64,000 nt of DNA from positions 29,215 to 93,214 of the forward strand of contig KN805374.1 in assembly GCA_000818945.1 (NCBI GenBank), written 5' to 3'. Each line of letters opens with the position of its first letter. The stretch's first letter is position 1. Made by a program: the position numbers and the translations under genes. Of this stretch, positions 1 to 7,877 are shown one piece after another. A model generated the notes under the pieces. The model did no database searches. It worked only from the letters and a program-made list of their open reading frames with translations, and was not told the origin of the DNA. The DNA comes from Schizochytrium sp. CCTCC M209059. Lineage: Eukaryota > Sar > Bigyra > Thraustochytrida > Thraustochytriidae.

Positions 1-82
1 CGGAAATAGCACGAACCAAATTTGAAACACATTCTCGTTCTCTCTGATATCTCCGTTTTGTCCTGTTCATGTAGTACCCTTG

Positions 83-90
83 TAGGCCTA
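83..90. repeat. TAGGCCTA palindromic octamer, copy 1
   Basis: Exact 8-nt palindrome in non-coding sequence near the left edge. Four further exact copies were found in this window, all intergenic; see the finding on this motif. Function unknown. Confidence 0.5.
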
Positions 91-104
91 GGTACTACTC
101 GTAA

Positions 105-175
105 ACCCACGAGTATTATTCATGGATCCCTTGGCTGATGATCGTATGTCGTTACCCACGACTATTATTCATGGA
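105..175 (+). repeat. Short direct repeat, two 22-nt units
   Basis: Two 22-nt units at 105-126 and 154-175 match except for one base (g/c in the middle) and are 49 nt apart. They lie in non-coding sequence just before a GA-rich microsatellite at about 233-337. No coding potential is visible. The pair could be a local duplication or paired binding sites. Confidence 0.6.
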
Positions 176-232
176 CCTCGGAGCGCCGATAGGCATACTA
201 CGCTTTCGCGTTTTGACGGATGAATAAGAGTG

Positions 233-296
233 TGTGTGAGAGAGAGAGAGCGGAAAAGGTCGAGTCGTACTTCGACGCTTAACAAGCCAACAAGAG

Positions 297-329
<33 letters not shown>

Positions 330-337
330 GAGAGAGC
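233..337 (+). repeat. GA/GT-rich simple sequence
   Basis: Runs of (ga)n and (gt)n broken by a short unique block. Similar purine-rich tracts occur at 7380-7520 and 15620-15655 near gene ends. This is simple-sequence DNA without coding support. Confidence 0.7.
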
Positions 338-418
338 CAACAGGTCAAGCCGTACCTCGACGCTTGACGAGCGACCTTGCTCGCTCAGTCGCTCGCTCGC
401 GCGTGGCTTTTGGCCGAG

Positions 419-577
419 CTACGCCAGGGCTTGGTTCGCCGCGTAAAAGATGAAAGCGATCCAGAGCACAAGGACACCTCCCAGCACCACCTGTACGAGC
501 ACGCAAGGGTCCACGTACCAGCCTCCGACCCGCTTCACCTCGAAGACGCCCTGCGCCTCGAACGGCGTCCTCCTCAT
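419..577 (-). CDS. Possible small single-pass membrane protein (52 aa)
   Basis: This minus-strand frame starts at the first ATG after an in-frame TGA upstream and ends in TAG. It encodes a charged N-terminal part (residues 1-20), then about 24 hydrophobic residues (roughly 22-46, rich in V, L, I and F) and a short polar tail, so it looks like one transmembrane helix. I do not recognise the family. Small single-span proteins of this size occur as accessory subunits of ER and mitochondrial complexes, but nothing here assigns one. A chance ORF in GC-rich DNA remains possible. The hydrophobic run and the upstream stop that fixes the start are the only support. Confidence 0.4.
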   Translation of the reverse strand: MRRTPFEAQGVFEVKRVGGWYVDPCVLVQVVLGGVLVLWIAFIFYAANQALA

Positions 578-1210
578 GGCGTCCAGCCCTGCGCCGCGTC
601 GCGCTGTCTCGACTTTGCTTTTGCTCCTTCAAGTCGGTTCGCAACTCGGGGCCATGTTCAAGTTATTGACACACATGTACCGGGACCTTCTGCACTTCGA
701 GCGGAATTGTTGGACGGGGCGAGGGTCTCACGCGTCAGATTTCGTGCATCAAGATCCGCGCATCTGGATCCGCGCATCCGGATCCGCGCGTCTCGGTCCG
801 CGCGTCAGCCGCCTGGCCTTGCGCCGCGGCGTTGTATCTTCCCCACGTGTCGGTCTCGCCCGCACGGTCCATCGTCAACTCCTTCGTAGACACACCCCTC
901 TCCATGCACCCCATTGATGTGAGCAGCCAGCAGGAAGCAAGGCAAAGCAAAGCAAAGCAAGCAAGCAAACCGACTTCTTGCGCGCTGCAAGCTCGGCTGC
1001 AAGCCTCGCCGCGGCGGCCCGGCTCGCTCGCGCGGAAAGACATTCTTCTGCGCCGCCGCGCCGCGCCGCGCTGCGTCGCGCTGCGCTGCGTCTAGAGAGC
1101 GAGCAGCGTATGCGGCCTGCGCAGCGCGTGAGGGCGCCAAGTCACGTGATTCGTCGTCGGCGATCACTTGGAAAGCAACACCACGTTGCCCCGAGCAGAC
1201 AGCGAAAACG
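578..1210. other. Upstream region of the SGNH-like gene
   Basis: No convincing gene. It holds repeated ggatccgcgc-type words at about 750-800, an A/G/C-rich (gcaaa)n tract at 935-968 and GC-rich sequence up to the next ATG. Frames on both strands are low-complexity translations of these repeats. Confidence 0.5.
1142..1149. promoter_or_regulatory. Palindromic TCACGTGA (E-box/G-box type)
   Basis: A palindromic CACGTG core lies 62 nt before the ATG of the following gene. bHLH and bZIP factors bind this core in many eukaryotes. Its use here is inferred from position only. Confidence 0.35.
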
Positions 1211-2701
1211 ATGGCACAAGGCAGGAGCGGCTTGGGCGACGGGGAGAGCGACCCCGGCGCCTCGGAAGGTGAAAGCGCGAGCTCAGGACGCATGCCGTAC
1301 GTGCTGCTGCGCGGAGCCTTGATGCTCTCCGTGATCTGGGTCATGGTCATCATCAGCGCCGACATCGACCCGCTCTCGATGAGTCTCCGACCCCATGGAG
1401 ACCGTCTCCCGCTCCTTGGCGCAAACCACGCCCCGCTGGGAGAAGCTGACGAAAAGGCCGTCGCACCATCGATGGACAATGAGGCGCAGGAGATTGACGC
1501 CAATGAGTCCGGACAAGCGCCAAAAAACCAAGCCTTGCATGTGGACGCCGAAGGCTTTGACATTTTCCAGCTCGCCATCGATTCTCCGTTTCCAAAGCCA
1601 GTCATCTTTGTCCGTGTGAGCGGATCTTGGTGCAATGCAAATGCGCTCGAGTGGAAACGCGTCTTTCTTAGCGACGGCATGACGCTCGGCATCGAGAACA
1701 TGGAAGTCGTCAAGCGAAAACGAAAAAGCGCATCGCACTGGAAGCTGCGCTACCAAATTGCGCTCAAGGCACCTTGCCCCGGGGAGACCCACGTCTTCTG
1801 GCGCCTCGAGTACTCTTCACTCAAGGACGCGCTTGCGGACTATCCGGCGCCTCGCTGCAGCTTTATTGGTGCCCCTTCCGGTACCGGCGTCATATCCATC
1901 GCTCCGCCAAGCGGTCTCGAGGATCCTGTCTCGCAGCTTGAAGCAGACAACACCTGGCTCATTCGCAAAGTTGATCAGCGCTCCTGGCAGTGGCCGTCGA
2001 CTGCGCGCCGCAAGTGTGCCTTGCGCGACAAGTTGCCCGTCACCGTGATTGGCGACTCGCAGCCCTCGTACATGTGCGCGCAGTGGCGATCGCACAGACC
2101 AAACGTATTCTGCGAGCTTGTCAAGGGACCGCTCAATAACCACAGCATCGTAGACAAGTATGTCGCCGTCTTGGACAATGCCGATCGCGGCGGCGCCCTC
2201 GTTATCAATGCAGCTGGGCTGTGGGAAGCGGCTCTGGGCACGATTTCGCTTTATCGCACCCGTATCAGGGAGATCCTCGACGCGGCGATGCGGGCTTCCT
2301 TTGAACATGTATTCTACATTACCACCACCATGGTGCACCCCATTCACTATACAGGACTTTACAATGACAGTCGTAAATGGGCCATGACCGCGCCTCGCGT
2401 CCGTGAGCTCAACAACGAAGCAGTTGCCCTTCTCTCTACGCCAGCATATGCGAACAGAGTCCACGTCATCGACCTCGAGTCCCTCTCCCTTGCGAGCGAA
2501 GACGATCCCATGACGGCAACTGACATGCGTCATTTTGGCGATAGTACAAACGAGGCACTTGCACATCACCTGTCGTGCGCAATGATTGACGCAGAGCCTT
2601 CGCTTCGCCGGCCCATGTGGACGTCTCGACACGTCGCCACGATTGCTTCAGAGCGCGCGCGCTCATCCTCCTCGCACCCCGAAGGCTCATTGATCCCGTA
2701 G
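1211..2701 (+). CDS. Type II membrane protein with SGNH/PC-esterase-like domain
   Basis: 496 aa, intronless. A short cytosolic tail is followed by one hydrophobic segment at about residues 30-50, then a luminal or extracellular part, as in Golgi enzymes. A beta-rich region fills about residues 130-250. From about 275 there is a GDSQ motif, the block I serine motif of SGNH hydrolases. Near the end a D-x-x-H pair (in TDMRHFGDSTNEA) fits the catalytic Asp-His block of PC-esterase proteins (NXPE, CASD1 and plant TBL acyltransferase relatives). Such enzymes usually acetylate or deacetylate glycans, so surface or Golgi polysaccharide modification is likely; the substrate is unknown. The start is the first ATG before the hydrophobic segment. 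The fold assignment rests on these motifs only. Confidence 0.6.
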   Translation: MAQGRSGLGDGESDPGASEGESASSGRMPYVLLRGALMLSVIWVMVIISADIDPLSMSLRPHGDRLPLLGANHAPLGEADEKAVAPSMDNEAQEIDANESGQAPKNQALHVDAEGFDIFQLAIDSPFPKPVIFVRVSGSWCNANALEWKRVFLSDGMTLGIENMEVVKRKRKSASHWKLRYQIALKAPCPGETHVFWRLEYSSLKDALADYPAPRCSFIGAPSGTGVISIAPPSGLEDPVSQLEADNTWLIRKVDQRSWQWPSTARRKCALRDKLPVTVIGDSQPSYMCAQWRSHRPNVFCELVKGPLNNHSIVDKYVAVLDNADRGGALVINAAGLWEAALGTISLYRTRIREILDAAMRASFEHVFYITTTMVHPIHYTGLYNDSRKWAMTAPRVRELNNEAVALLSTPAYANRVHVIDLESLSLASEDDPMTATDMRHFGDSTNEALAHHLSCAMIDAEPSLRRPMWTSRHVATIASERARSSSSHPEGSLIP

Positions 2702-3253
2702 CGTTCCCAAATGTCGGTGGCACTCCTTCTTCTCTTGGCAAAGTGTTGGGCGGCTTCATCCTCGGACATTCTGAACTGTAATCCTCTTGTTTTTTATTGA
2801 TCATTCACCAAGCGCAAGCATGTGCTCTTCTCTTCTCTTCTCTTCTTTCACGTTGTATCTGCTAGGTATTGATGATTTTTAATTGCATCTTTTCTCTTTG
2901 ATAGTTTGCTTCCGTCGGTACCTTTCGTACTACCGGTACACCTGCTCATCCGGCGCGATCCTCTTCGTCTCGCCAATGAAAGATCACACGTTCTACCGGC
3001 CATCATGGAGCATCACTTCGTTTCACTCCGAGGCACTCCAGCCCCTGCTCTCGTTATCGCATGAACAACTGCAAATCGGAAAAACTCCCTTCGGCCCCAA
3101 CGCATATGCCAAAGAGGAGAGGTTTCGCCGATTCTCCGGCCAGCTGCGTGGACGCCATGGACGAGAGAAGAGGAGAGAGCGGCGTGCAGCGCGGCGGGCA
3201 GACCACGAGGACACGCGGCGTCGGCGACGACAGCAGCAGCGAACGGAGGCAAG
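2702..3253. other. Intergenic, 3' of SGNH-like gene and 5' of uS5m
   Basis: T-rich sequence with a ctctt repeat at about 2825-2850 directly follows the stop and looks like a 3' UTR. The right part rises in GC and is probably the promoter and 5' UTR of the ribosomal protein gene. No gene seen. Confidence 0.5.
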
Positions 3254-4000
3254 ATGCTGGGGCTCGGGCTGCTTGCGAAGCGCAGCGCCGCCGTGAGCGG
3301 CGTGATGGGCGTCGCGCCGCGGCCCTGGGGCGTGGGCGCGACCATGTGGAGGGCGCTAAGCACGACGTCTTCCGGCAGCTCCGCGCCCGGCATTGTGTCG
3401 CAGCCGCAGCGCGCCGGCAAGGCGTTGCCCATGACGAAACAGGCCGACAGGGAACCGCTCGCGAAGCGCAACAAATACGCCAACATGAACAACCGCGCAC
3501 CGCGGATGGAGATCGTCTCGAGGGTTGTCGCCGTCGACTCGACGCGCAAGACGACCAAGGGCGGCCGCATCAACAGCTTTCGCGCCATGGTCGTTGCCGG
3601 CAATGGAAACGGGGCTGGAGGCTTCGCTGTCGGCAAGGGTCGCACTGTTCGCGCTGCGATCGACAAGGCCTACCGGCACGCGCTCACCAACTGGGTCCCC
3701 GTTGATCTCTCAGAGGACAAGGGCGTCTTCTACGATGTCATTGGCAAGAAGAACAACACTCGTGTCCTGCTTCGTGCATGCAAGCCGTACAACGGTCTCA
3801 CCGCGAGCCCGCTCATCAAGTGCCTTTGCGACACTGTTGGAATTGAGAACGCGACCACCAAGATCCTCGGCCGAACGACCACTTCGAGCGTCGTCTACGC
3901 GTTTTTTGATGCACTCGGAAAGCTTCACTCGCCAGAGGACCTTTCGCTCGCTCGCGGCATGAAGGTCAAGCGTATCACACGCTTCAGACACCGTGGCTAA
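3254..4000 (+). CDS. MRPS5: Mitochondrial small-subunit ribosomal protein uS5m
   Basis: 248 aa. Residues 1-45 are rich in R, A, S and G without acidic residues, as expected of a mitochondrial presequence. From about residue 82 the S5 N-terminal (dsRBD-like) domain reads KTTKGGRINSFRAMVVAG, followed by the glycine-rich loop (GNGNGAGGFAVGKG). The S5 C-terminal domain (residues about 155-235) contains the ACKPYNGLTAS and TTSSVVYAFFDALG stretches. uS5 contributes to the mRNA entry channel and decoding fidelity. The presequence and divergence from bacterial S5 point to the nuclear-encoded mitochondrial form. Intronless; the only plausible start is the ATG before the presequence. Confidence 0.9.
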   Translation: MLGLGLLAKRSAAVSGVMGVAPRPWGVGATMWRALSTTSSGSSAPGIVSQPQRAGKALPMTKQADREPLAKRNKYANMNNRAPRMEIVSRVVAVDSTRKTTKGGRINSFRAMVVAGNGNGAGGFAVGKGRTVRAAIDKAYRHALTNWVPVDLSEDKGVFYDVIGKKNNTRVLLRACKPYNGLTASPLIKCLCDTVGIENATTKILGRTTTSSVVYAFFDALGKLHSPEDLSLARGMKVKRITRFRHRG

Positions 4001-4464
4001 TTCGTAGACAAAAACAAAACAAAACAAAAATCGATTATGCAACCTACATGCAATGTCTGTCTTCTCTTTCGTGCTCCGTCCTCGCTTCTTGCGATGCATG
4101 CGTAGCTCGAATCATGGCAGCACACTCTTCTTTCGCAAGACGAAATTGGATCAGATCCAGATCATGTGTGTGCTCGAATCTGATCAAGGAGAAAGTAAGA
4201 TACTCTTTGCTGAAGTTAGGCCTAGCTTCGGCACAATTTACTATTCTTTTTAATTATAAAACGACCACAAGTTGATCGCAACACGGAATATGAGTCATGC
4301 GGACATGTAAGATGTTGAAAAAAAAAAAAGGACCGAATGATACAGCTCGAACGCTTCCTAGTAGTTATAGTAATTAATTTTGCAGCCCGCACCCAACACT
4401 GGAATTGAAACGTTTTACACATCTCTTCTTCGTAGAATACTTTGCTCTTGGGCCTCGCTGGCGT
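4001..4464. other. Convergent intergenic region
   Basis: AT-richer DNA between the ends of uS5m (+) and the CTFxP-repeat gene (-). It contains a caaaa repeat after the uS5m stop, a TAGGCCTA octamer at 4217-4224 and a poly(A) tract at about 4318-4330. It likely holds the two 3' UTRs. Confidence 0.5.
4217..4224. repeat. TAGGCCTA palindromic octamer, copy 2
   Basis: Exact palindrome between two convergent genes. The surrounding 14 nt (gaagttaggcctag) are shared exactly with the copy at 52289-52296. Confidence 0.55.
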
Positions 4465-7011
4465 TTAGCGCCAGTCGGGACGCGCATTCTGCTGCGCCGC
4501 AGCAGCCTGCGCGTCGCGAGCAGGTTTGGCCAACGCCAGCGAGCGCACAATGCGCTTCACATATGCAGGCGAATCGTGAATCTGCGGTCGAAAGGTACAC
4601 TCTTCGAGCTCCTTCATCTCCTGCTCCTGAGCGGCCTTGGTCTGCTTGTGCGAGTGCAAGGTGTCCTTGTGCTGCAGACGCCGAATGTAAGTGTCCGGCT
4701 CCGAGAGAATCCGCAATCGGCTCTCCACGCCTGCACGCGCACGTGCCTGCATCTCCGGAGCAAACGTCAGCTCTTGCAGCTCCTCTTGCTCTGCACGCAG
4801 CTTCATCAACCGCGCATTCGTCTCTTTGCGGAGGCTGTCCCCGCGACTCATTTCAAGCGTGGATCGCGCCGGTCGCGACTGCGCAACCTTGGTAATCTTG
4901 GGCTGAAAGGTGCACTCCGGATCGAGGCTGTTCGACTTGCGGCGTACAGCCTCGTGTTCTCTGCGGATCGCGCCCTTGGCAACGCGCTGCAAGAACGTGC
5001 CCTTGGCGCGCCGGTTCGCCATCTCCACAGACTTGGCACACAGTTTTGGCTTGTGCGAAGGATTCGTCCGCTGCGCGACCTGGGCAATCTTTTGCTGCTT
5101 TCGCGTCTCCGTTTGTCGCTGCCGCGCAAGGAACGACTCAAAGGACTGCCGCCGTTGCGCGCGTTCCTCCTTTGACAGAGGCTGTCCTCCCTCTGCGGTT
5201 GAAGGCCTCTGCTGCTCGGCCTGTGGGCGCACGCCAGACGCCGACGACGGTCTTCGACCTGCCGGGCTTGCCTTGCTACCCGTCCCAAGGCTCGCCATAA
5301 AAGTTTCCATGTCCATCACGCGTGCCCCGCTGCTGCTAATACCCATGTCTTCATACTCGAGTTCTTCGCCGTCTTGCGCCTGGTAGAGCGCTTCCCTCGG
5401 CTGAGACAAACGCGTGAAGATGTCGTTCGACAAGTAAACTTGTGCGGCTTCCATCTTTGGATGCACGGGATTGGTCTGCGGGGTGAACGTGCAATTGTCA
5501 TCCCAGCCCATCTTGCGCCGTGCCCGCGACGACGCTGCGGACGAGCCACCCTCCGACATTGTGTCAAGCCCTCGTGAACCTGCGCGAGCCGACCCCGGTC
5601 GCGACGCCGTGCCCGCCATGTAACGGGATCGTCCCGCAACGTGCGCCGTCGCTGACAGCTGCGGCTTAAAGGTACACTCTTTCTGCAAGCGGGCTTCTTC
5701 CTCGGCACGAGCCTTGGCCTGCAGCTCGGCTAGCTTCTCGGCGTGATTTTGTCGGTACAGGCGCTCATAAGGGTCACGATCGCGCCGTGCCGCACTCGTC
5801 TCGCTCGCAGTCTCGCTCACAGCATCGTTGTCGTCATGTGCAAAGGCGCCGCCATGGCGAGTGGCGGGCGAGCCCGCAAAAGAGGACCCGCCGTCGCTGC
5901 GACGGCCTGGAGTGCCCGGTCGACGCCCACTCTTGCGATTGATGCGTGGTTGGAATGTACAACCCGCGAGCTCAGCCTCTTGTTTCTCGCGCTGCTTGCG
6001 CTCCGTTTCCTCTGCCTTACGCCGATTCCACATTTCCACGCGGTCTGTAAAGCTGGTGCCTGTACGCGGGTGACGCCCTGTCCCGTACTCGGCAGGGAGC
6101 TCCCGGATCTTGGGCTGGAACGTGCACTCCTCCAGCTGCTTCTCCAAAAGGTCTTGTTGCATGCGCCTTTTGCGAGACTCATACCAAAAACTCGTGCCCC
6201 CTCGCTGCGTAAGATCGGGACGCCGGCCTCCCCGTGGCGCAGATGCAGGTCTCAACACACGACCGTCCTCGTGCGCCGAATGCGGCTCACCATTACTTCG
6301 TCCCTGGTGCCGATCGTGCTGCCGTCGCATGCGCTCGAGCACCAAATGTGTATCGTCGCGAATTCCGCCGGCGCTGTCCATTCCGTTTGAAATTTCCCAA
6401 TGAGCCCAGGAGCCCCCCGCCTCGGACGTTTGAGCACTACGCGGCGAGCTGCTTAAAGGCCCTGACACTGTTGACGGGGCCTCGCTCACATGCGAATCTG
6501 ACTGTGACTGTGACTGTGAGTGTCCGCCATGCATGTGGCTGCCGGCGTGACTTGCTCCGGCGCCTCCGGCAACTTCCTCCCTCTTTCGCTGCCGCTGCCG
6601 CTTCTTTTCGTCGAGCAGTCGCTGAACAATTTGCGCTCTTCGTTCTGGAGTCGACCCACGTGCCCCAAAGCCCAAGAGTTTGCTCGCGCCCGACGAGCCT
6701 TCGGTAGCAAAGGTGTTTGGGGTCTCGTTTACCGAGTCAGCCTCCGAGGCGTCTTCGCCGAACGAAGACGCCGAAGAGCTCGAAGATGAGGACGAAGCTC
6801 CTGCCCTTGGCGTACGCGATCGAGCCGACGATCTCTGCAGCAACGAGAGCTGCGTAAAGAGCTCGCTTTTGGTAATGTTGCCACTCTTCATCTGCCGTAC
6901 GAGTTCCTGGATGCGCTCAGGTTTGCTTTTGCCCTCGCCTTCGCCTGACATTTCGGATCCTGTCATAAAAGGTCCCGTTTCTGATGAGGACAAGGCCTCT
7001 GCGGACGCCAT
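4465..7011 (-). CDS. CTFxP-repeat protein, function unknown
   Basis: 848 aa, intronless, charged and largely disordered. Its hallmark is a spaced short motif, usually E-C-T-F-x-P-x-[IL]. I count six clear CTF copies plus degenerate ones, for example ECTFQPKI, GCTFQPRI, ECTFKPQL, NCTFTPQT and ECTFRPQI. Between the copies lie Lys/Glu/Arg-rich helical segments. Repeats of this type are, as I recall, found in uncharacterised proteins of flagellated and alveolate protists. A cytoskeletal or ciliary scaffold role would fit that spread and the neighbouring IFT54 gene, but this is inference. The N-terminus has a short helical block (KPERIQELVRQMKSGN). The gene is divergent from IFT54 across 866 bp. 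Confidence 0.75.
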   Translation of the reverse strand: MASAEALSSSETGPFMTGSEMSGEGEGKSKPERIQELVRQMKSGNITKSELFTQLSLLQRSSARSRTPRAGASSSSSSSSASSFGEDASEADSVNETPNTFATEGSSGASKLLGFGARGSTPERRAQIVQRLLDEKKRQRQRKREEVAGGAGASHAGSHMHGGHSQSQSQSDSHVSEAPSTVSGPLSSSPRSAQTSEAGGSWAHWEISNGMDSAGGIRDDTHLVLERMRRQHDRHQGRSNGEPHSAHEDGRVLRPASAPRGGRRPDLTQRGGTSFWYESRKRRMQQDLLEKQLEECTFQPKIRELPAEYGTGRHPRTGTSFTDRVEMWNRRKAEETERKQREKQEAELAGCTFQPRINRKSGRRPGTPGRRSDGGSSFAGSPATRHGGAFAHDDNDAVSETASETSAARRDRDPYERLYRQNHAEKLAELQAKARAEEEARLQKECTFKPQLSATAHVAGRSRYMAGTASRPGSARAGSRGLDTMSEGGSSAASSRARRKMGWDDNCTFTPQTNPVHPKMEAAQVYLSNDIFTRLSQPREALYQAQDGEELEYEDMGISSSGARVMDMETFMASLGTGSKASPAGRRPSSASGVRPQAEQQRPSTAEGGQPLSKEERAQRRQSFESFLARQRQTETRKQQKIAQVAQRTNPSHKPKLCAKSVEMANRRAKGTFLQRVAKGAIRREHEAVRRKSNSLDPECTFQPKITKVAQSRPARSTLEMSRGDSLRKETNARLMKLRAEQEELQELTFAPEMQARARAGVESRLRILSEPDTYIRRLQHKDTLHSHKQTKAAQEQEMKELEECTFRPQIHDSPAYVKRIVRSLALAKPARDAQAAAAQQNARPDWR

Positions 7012-7877
7012 ATTCCCTTTCCAGAGCGGCTCTCACGCGACCTCCAGCGCGCGCGCCAGCAAGCGTGACGCGTCCTCTTGCTTGCAGGTTCGAGGGCGAG
7101 AAACAGCGGAAATAGCACCAACAGCAGTAGCAGCTTGGGAAAACCGCAGAGGACAAAGGCCCTCGTTGGTCTTGCAGCCCGCGGACTCGCGCTGCTTCGC
7201 ACGCCCGTCGACGCAGCCCTGAACAGGAAAGGCGTCCAGGTTTGCCTTGCGCCTTTTATTGAAAACTTGGACCCTGCCTGGAGCTCGTTCCTTTCCGGAG
7301 AACGAAGCGCGCCACGTCGGTTTCAATGCGGAGCGTCTGGAACTCGCACAACGCGTTTCTGTCAACGGTAAAATGGGTCGCAACGAGAGAAAGAAGAAAA
7401 GGAGAGAAAGAAGCGATGAATGAAGAAAAGGTCTGTCTCCAAGCGCAAGCGACAAAGGCGTACAAGAGGGGAGAGGGAAAGAGGATAAAGCAAGTGAAAG
7501 GGACCGAGGAGAGAGGGAGGGCCAGGCGTGCACGCCGGCAAGGCTTGCCGGTGAATCGAAGACGCCTGGCAAAGCTGAGTGGAGCGCGGCACGCGGCGCG
7601 AGGGCAGGCGCGAAGCTTGAATTGAGGTAGGGAAAAAGACCTCGGACGTCTGCGAGCTCGTCCCTCGGAGGCAGCAAAGACGGGTCCGAAAGGAGAACAC
7701 AAAGGTCTGTCTGGGGTTAGACGAGAGGGTAGGGCGAACGAAAAGGCGAGCAGGACTCGCGACCTGCGACAAATTGAAGGAGCGAGCTGGCGAGCTGCGT
7801 GCGGTCAGCTACATAGTGTCGCTTGAGAAAGAGGACCTGCATCAAAGCGCGCAAGAACAACAGAAACAAGTAAAACA
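7012..7877. promoter_or_regulatory. Shared divergent promoter region
   Basis: 866 bp between the starts of the CTFxP-repeat gene (-) and IFT54 (+). The middle (about 7380-7520) is purine-rich (gagaaagaag type). No coding sequence is convincing on either strand. If both flanking genes are flagellar, shared control would make sense; no specific site such as an X-box was recognised. Confidence 0.4.
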
